Below are positions 61,033 to 64,000 of a stretch of DNA of 64,000 bases, in pieces. Positions within the stretch are counted from its first letter, which is position 1. Every line of letters starts with the position of its first letter. The stretch comes from Tessaracoccus flavus (lineage in GTDB: Bacteria; Actinomycetota; Actinomycetes; Propionibacteriales; Propionibacteriaceae): assembly GCF_001997295.1 (NCBI RefSeq), contig NZ_CP019605.1:2170001-2234000 (forward strand), read 5' to 3'. Position numbers and translations under genes: made by a program. Under the pieces are notes generated by a model that was not told where the DNA came from, did no database searches, and saw only the letters and a program-made list of their open reading frames with translations.

Positions 61033-61563
61033 TCAGAGTGCGTACTCGAACAGGTGGAACTGGCTCAGATCGGTGCCCTCGTAGACCACGTTGTGACAAC
61101 CCAGGTCGATGAAACCGTGCCGCTCATAGAGCTTCCGCGCGGGAGTGTTTTCGACGTAGGTGTCCAGGCGGACGGCCTTGCAGCCCTGCTCGCGGGCGAC
61201 CTGGAGGGACGCATCCACGAGGAACTGAGACACTCCCGTGCCCAGGCGCTCGGGCACGACGCCGAGAGCGTGCACGACGAGGACTTCATGCGGCTCTGCC
61301 TCGACGGTCCACGCGGCTTCATGGTAGGCGTCCACGGCGTCGTGGTTGAGCACTGTGACCCCAGCGGTCTCACCGTCCTCATCGAGCGCGAGATAGAGCT
61401 CGCCGGCCTCGACCCAGCTGGCGACTTCCTCGGGGGTGGGGTGATTCTCGGTGTGCCAGTGCGGGAAGTCGACAGTCTCGGCCAGGTGGTCGATGATCAG
61501 CCGGTACGCCTCCTGCGCGACGGCGGTGTCAGTCGCATCTGCTCGCCGAAAGGTCAGGGCCAT
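61033..61563 (-). CDS. GNAT acetyltransferase
   Basis: The 176-residue GNAT protein has an acetyl-CoA region (VVPERLGTGVSQFLVDASLQ, VAREQGCKAVRLDTYVENTP) and a C-terminal KLYERHGFIDLG strand. The substrate is unknown. GGAAGGA precedes the ATG at 61563; the longer frame upstream is not family-like. It is 147 nt from the start of the next cluster on the same strand. Confidence 0.85.
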   Translation of the reverse strand: MALTFRRADATDTAVAQEAYRLIIDHLAETVDFPHWHTENHPTPEEVASWVEAGELYLALDEDGETAGVTVLNHDAVDAYHEAAWTVEAEPHEVLVVHALGVVPERLGTGVSQFLVDASLQVAREQGCKAVRLDTYVENTPARKLYERHGFIDLGCHNVVYEGTDLSQFHLFEYAL

Positions 61564-61710
61564 GCTCAGTGTCCTTCCATCGTCTCTCCGGAAGTTCCGT
61601 GAGAGGAATCCATCGTGATGCCGGTCCGACCGTACCGCGCCGATCTGCACCCGAGCGCGTTCCGCTGCCTACGAGCTCCTCGTGGTACCGAAACGGCGGA
61701 GATACTGGTC

Positions 61711-62211
61711 TCAGCCACGCAACGCGCCCGCCGCAGGGCGGTGCCGCAGCGGAGCCACCCAGGGCTCGCCGAAGATCAGCTGCGTCCGACAGTGCGCGAC
61801 CTGCGGCAACGCCAGAATCTTGTCGATGATGAGGGTCTGCAACTCGGTACTATCGGCGACTGCGACGTGGACGAGGTAGTCATCACTGCCGCTGACGTTG
61901 TAGAGGGCAAGCGTCTCCGGCAGCGCCAGCGCCTTCTGCACGAAGTCGTTGGCCGTTTCGCGGGCATGCGGGCGGATCTGGATACCGAGGAACGCCTGCT
62001 CACCCTTGCCGAGCAGGCTCGGGGCCACATATGCGCGGGTAGCGACAATTGCGCCGTTGCGGCGCATCCGCCGGATGCGCTCCAGGCAGGTGCTCGGAGC
62101 CACACCGACATTGGCGGCGATTTCCTTGTTCGGCATGGTCGCATCCACCTGCAGCAGTTCGAGGATCGCCCAGTCCACCGAATCCAATTCGGGCAATCGA
62201 GCTGATTTCAC
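61711..62211 (-). CDS. Lrp/AsnC-family transcriptional regulator
   Basis: The 166-residue protein has an N-terminal helix-turn-helix (LDSVDWAILELLQVDATMPN, KEIAANVGVAPSTCLERIRR) and a C-terminal RAM domain (VSGSDDYLVHVAVADSTELQ). Lrp proteins form octamers and respond to amino acids. The start is a GTG. The target is not obvious; the adjacent hydrolase gene may be one. A short sequence ending AVEFRF is seen just upstream. Confidence 0.92.
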   Translation of the reverse strand: MKSARLPELDSVDWAILELLQVDATMPNKEIAANVGVAPSTCLERIRRMRRNGAIVATRAYVAPSLLGKGEQAFLGIQIRPHARETANDFVQKALALPETLALYNVSGSDDYLVHVAVADSTELQTLIIDKILALPQVAHCRTQLIFGEPWVAPLRHRPAAGALRG

Positions 62212-62310
62212 CTGAGGCAGTGCGAGAGGTTAAAGCGAGAAACGGAACTCCACGGCGTCGCCACGGCTGGGAACGCATGCACGCCTCACCGGGCTAGACC
62301 GGTCTCAGGG

Positions 62311-63342
62311 CTACGGTCCCTCACCGCGCATGGCCGACTCAGCTGCCTCTCCGCTGGTCATCCAGCACCTGTTCCAACTCATCCGAAACCTCGTCCAGGA
62401 GGACCTGGAAGCCGGGCTCCTCGAGGGGAAGTGGCCGCAGCCAGGAAGCATCACGACCCGGGTTTTGCCGTGAAGCCGACCAAGGTAGTCGAGGCTGAGC
62501 TCCGGCATAGTCCAACGATCCTCGGCCGGATGCAACAGCACGACCGGTGGTCCTTGGTATTGCTCGGGTGGAATAGCCGGACCTGCCTCGAGGAACGAGC
62601 GGTACCAGCCCACCGGCATCGCGCCACCACCGCCGCACGGGTCGGTGAGCACTGCATGACTGAGGCCAGGGTCGTTCGAAATCGCAGACATAGGGGTCAG
62701 CACGCGGACCGGGATCCGTGGATTCGCCGCTGGCCCCCGGGCGAACTGCAGCAGTGGCAATCCCAGCCGCGCTATCCACGGGGCTCGCACGATGGCGGCA
62801 GCGATGCCCGGCCGAGTCGGGTCGAGCAGGCAGGTCGCGATGACCCGCTTGGCCAGTCCGGTCACTGCAGCGGTGTCGACCGCGAGGGCACCACCCATGC
62901 TCGCCCCGACGAGGACAAGTGGCCGCTCGTCATGCTCGCGACCCACGAGATCGACGAGCAGCTGCTGCCAGTCGCCATAACTGACGCTGCGGCGTCCACG
63001 CCGCACCCGGATCGTTCGCCCGCAACCGGGCAGATCGACCACCGTAACCCGAGCGCCCAGGCGACTCAGGTGTGCAGCGTAGGGCCACATCGCCGCCGCG
63101 TTCCCTCCCGCTCCATGGACCAGCAGCATTCGGACCGAAGCCGTCGGGGCACCCACGTGCTCGATGTGCAGGTCCCACGAACCACCCCCGTCCGGCGCAT
63201 CCCACCTCCACGACGAGGCCACCCGCCGCACTGGTGCAGGGACGAGGCGCACGAAAGGCTCGTACCGGCGGTCCGTGGAGTCAAGTCGGCCAGTCCGTGC
63301 CGGTGGCACCTTCGCTCGACCCTTCGAAAGCGCCCCATTCAT
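62311..63342 (-). CDS. Alpha/beta hydrolase with probable 3' frameshift
   Basis: The protein has an alpha/beta-hydrolase core with a lipase-type LLVHGAGGNAAAMWPYAAHL and the nucleophile GASMGG, then AIPPEQYQGPPVVLLHPAED and PGCGHFP. After GCGHFP the current frame reads SRSPASRSSW, unlike the family, while the +1 frame continues LEEPGFQVLLDEVSDELEQ to a stop at 62339. One more C in the CCCC run at 62425-62428 (minus strand) would join them. A sequence error or a real frameshift is possible. The ATG at 63342 is the likely start. Confidence 0.7.
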   Translation of the reverse strand: MNGALSKGRAKVPPARTGRLDSTDRRYEPFVRLVPAPVRRVASSWRWDAPDGGGSWDLHIEHVGAPTASVRMLLVHGAGGNAAAMWPYAAHLSRLGARVTVVDLPGCGRTIRVRRGRRSVSYGDWQQLLVDLVGREHDERPLVLVGASMGGALAVDTAAVTGLAKRVIATCLLDPTRPGIAAAIVRAPWIARLGLPLLQFARGPAANPRIPVRVLTPMSAISNDPGLSHAVLTDPCGGGGAMPVGWYRSFLEAGPAIPPEQYQGPPVVLLHPAEDRWTMPELSLDYLGRLHGKTRVVMLPGCGHFPSRSPASRSSWTRFRMSWNRCWMTSGEAAESAMRGEGP

Positions 63343-63470
63343 ACCCGCAATGTTACGGGAGTGCCCGGTGTCAGGGACTGATGCGCAGGTAGGTGGGTCA
63401 GAAGCCTGCATTAGACATTGAACCTGAACTCAACCGCGTTCCGGCACTTGGGGCCATCCGCGACGCCGCA

Positions 63471-63992
63471 TCAGGCGAAGTCGAGGCGGGAGATGATCGC
63501 ATCCGCGATCTCGTCCACGGTCTGGACTGCTGTGTCGATCTCCACCGCCGCATCAGACCACGCGGCGTAGCCGGCGCGACGGCGACGGACGTCCGCCCAG
63601 GTTGGTTCGCCGACGTGGGCGAGACCGCGATCCCTGCTGGCAAGCCGTCGCTCGTGCTCCAGCGCATCGCTGATAACCAGATGTACGAACTCGATACGGG
63701 ACTCATTGCGCGTCGCCGCACCGCGCCAGGTCTGCCGAGCCTCCTCGCTGTCATTGACCGCATCGATGATGACCGTTTGACCGAGTCGCAGGTTCAGGTC
63801 CGCCATCGTGCCGACGGCCTCGTACGCGGCGACACCGACTTGCCAACCTCGCGGCAGGCCACAGGCGAGGATCGACTCCTCGACAGCGTCGATGGACAGG
63901 TGCATAGACCCCGTACGCGCCGCGACGACCTCGGCAACGCTGGTCTTCCCGACGCCGGGAAGACCAGAGATCACGATGAGATGCCCTGTCAC
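63471..63992 (-). CDS. P-loop kinase-like protein
   Basis: The 173-residue protein has Walker A GLPGVGKTS near the N-terminus, SIDAVEESILACGLPRGWQV, and a lid-like DRGLAHVGEPTWADVRRRR. It resembles chloramphenicol phosphotransferase-like and small AAA_33 kinases. The phosphate acceptor is unknown. The GTG start lies 8 nt from the window end, so its promoter is outside. Confidence 0.8.
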   Translation of the reverse strand: MTGHLIVISGLPGVGKTSVAEVVAARTGSMHLSIDAVEESILACGLPRGWQVGVAAYEAVGTMADLNLRLGQTVIIDAVNDSEEARQTWRGAATRNESRIEFVHLVISDALEHERRLASRDRGLAHVGEPTWADVRRRRAGYAAWSDAAVEIDTAVQTVDEIADAIISRLDFA

Positions 63993-64000
63993 GCGATCTT

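Overview
The window is 64 kb of high-GC, gene-dense DNA from a chromosome of an actinomycete, most likely a Propionibacteriales-type organism (inference). The signs are frequent GTG/TTG starts, many 1-8 nt start/stop overlaps, many leaderless -10/start-codon junctions, a sigE/anti-sigma/tatB locus, a glgC/glgM pair, and dapA, dapC, dapD, dapE, mrp and fdxA in an order that broadly recalls the mycobacterial Rv1177-Rv1234 region. I see no tRNA, rRNA, CRISPR array, integrase or prophage.

Layout. 1-6.5 kb: glmS (cut by the window edge), coaA, a PfkB sugar kinase, an aminopeptidase P, an alpha/beta hydrolase and a methyltransferase. 6.5-14.7 kb: a stress-type membrane protein, a PRC/MgtE-N/CBS protein, DUF1003, mrp, then tatB-anti-sigma-sigE, dapA and an O-methyltransferase. 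15-26 kb: glgC/glgM (glycogen or maltose-1-phosphate route), DUF3117, a DivIVA-like membrane protein, LOG-dapE, the transglutaminase/alpha-E/ATP-grasp trio, trhO, and dapD with a lysozyme-like gene. 26-30 kb: a heterodimeric ABC exporter with one degenerate ATP site and a short leader ORF. 30-34 kb: an mmdADCB-type sodium-pumping methylmalonyl-CoA decarboxylase operon. 34-42 kb: dapC-fdxA, vanW, sppA, tkt and a phosphoribosyltransferase. 42-50 kb: mostly single enzymes (GNAT, mutarotase, NUDIX, nicotinamidase), a CPA1 antiporter, and cysE-rhodanese. 49.6-53.7 kb: two GT1 glycosyltransferases around a DrrAB-like ABC exporter. 53.7-64 kb: a YdeI/OmdA gene carrying a miniature transposable element, DinB, Pcm and TspO-like proteins, UdgB, pdxH-echA, a 13E12 HNH protein, a GNAT, an Lrp regulator, a hydrolase with a probable frameshift, and a small kinase.

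Functionally the window joins cell-wall precursor supply (glmS and four genes of the succinylase diaminopimelate route) to envelope maintenance (sigE circuit, TatB, VanW, SppA, lysozyme-like protein), carbon storage, and possible sodium bioenergetics (mmdADCB plus an antiporter).

The most unusual structure is a pair of non-coding elements, at 14742-14961 and 34041-34320. Each has a 60-bp hairpin flanked by inverted arrays of a short unit on a strict 20-bp lattice, and each lies between convergent genes. Next in interest are a 155-bp miniature element that inserted in frame in a coding sequence, and a dispersed ~78-bp repeat with a palindromic core.
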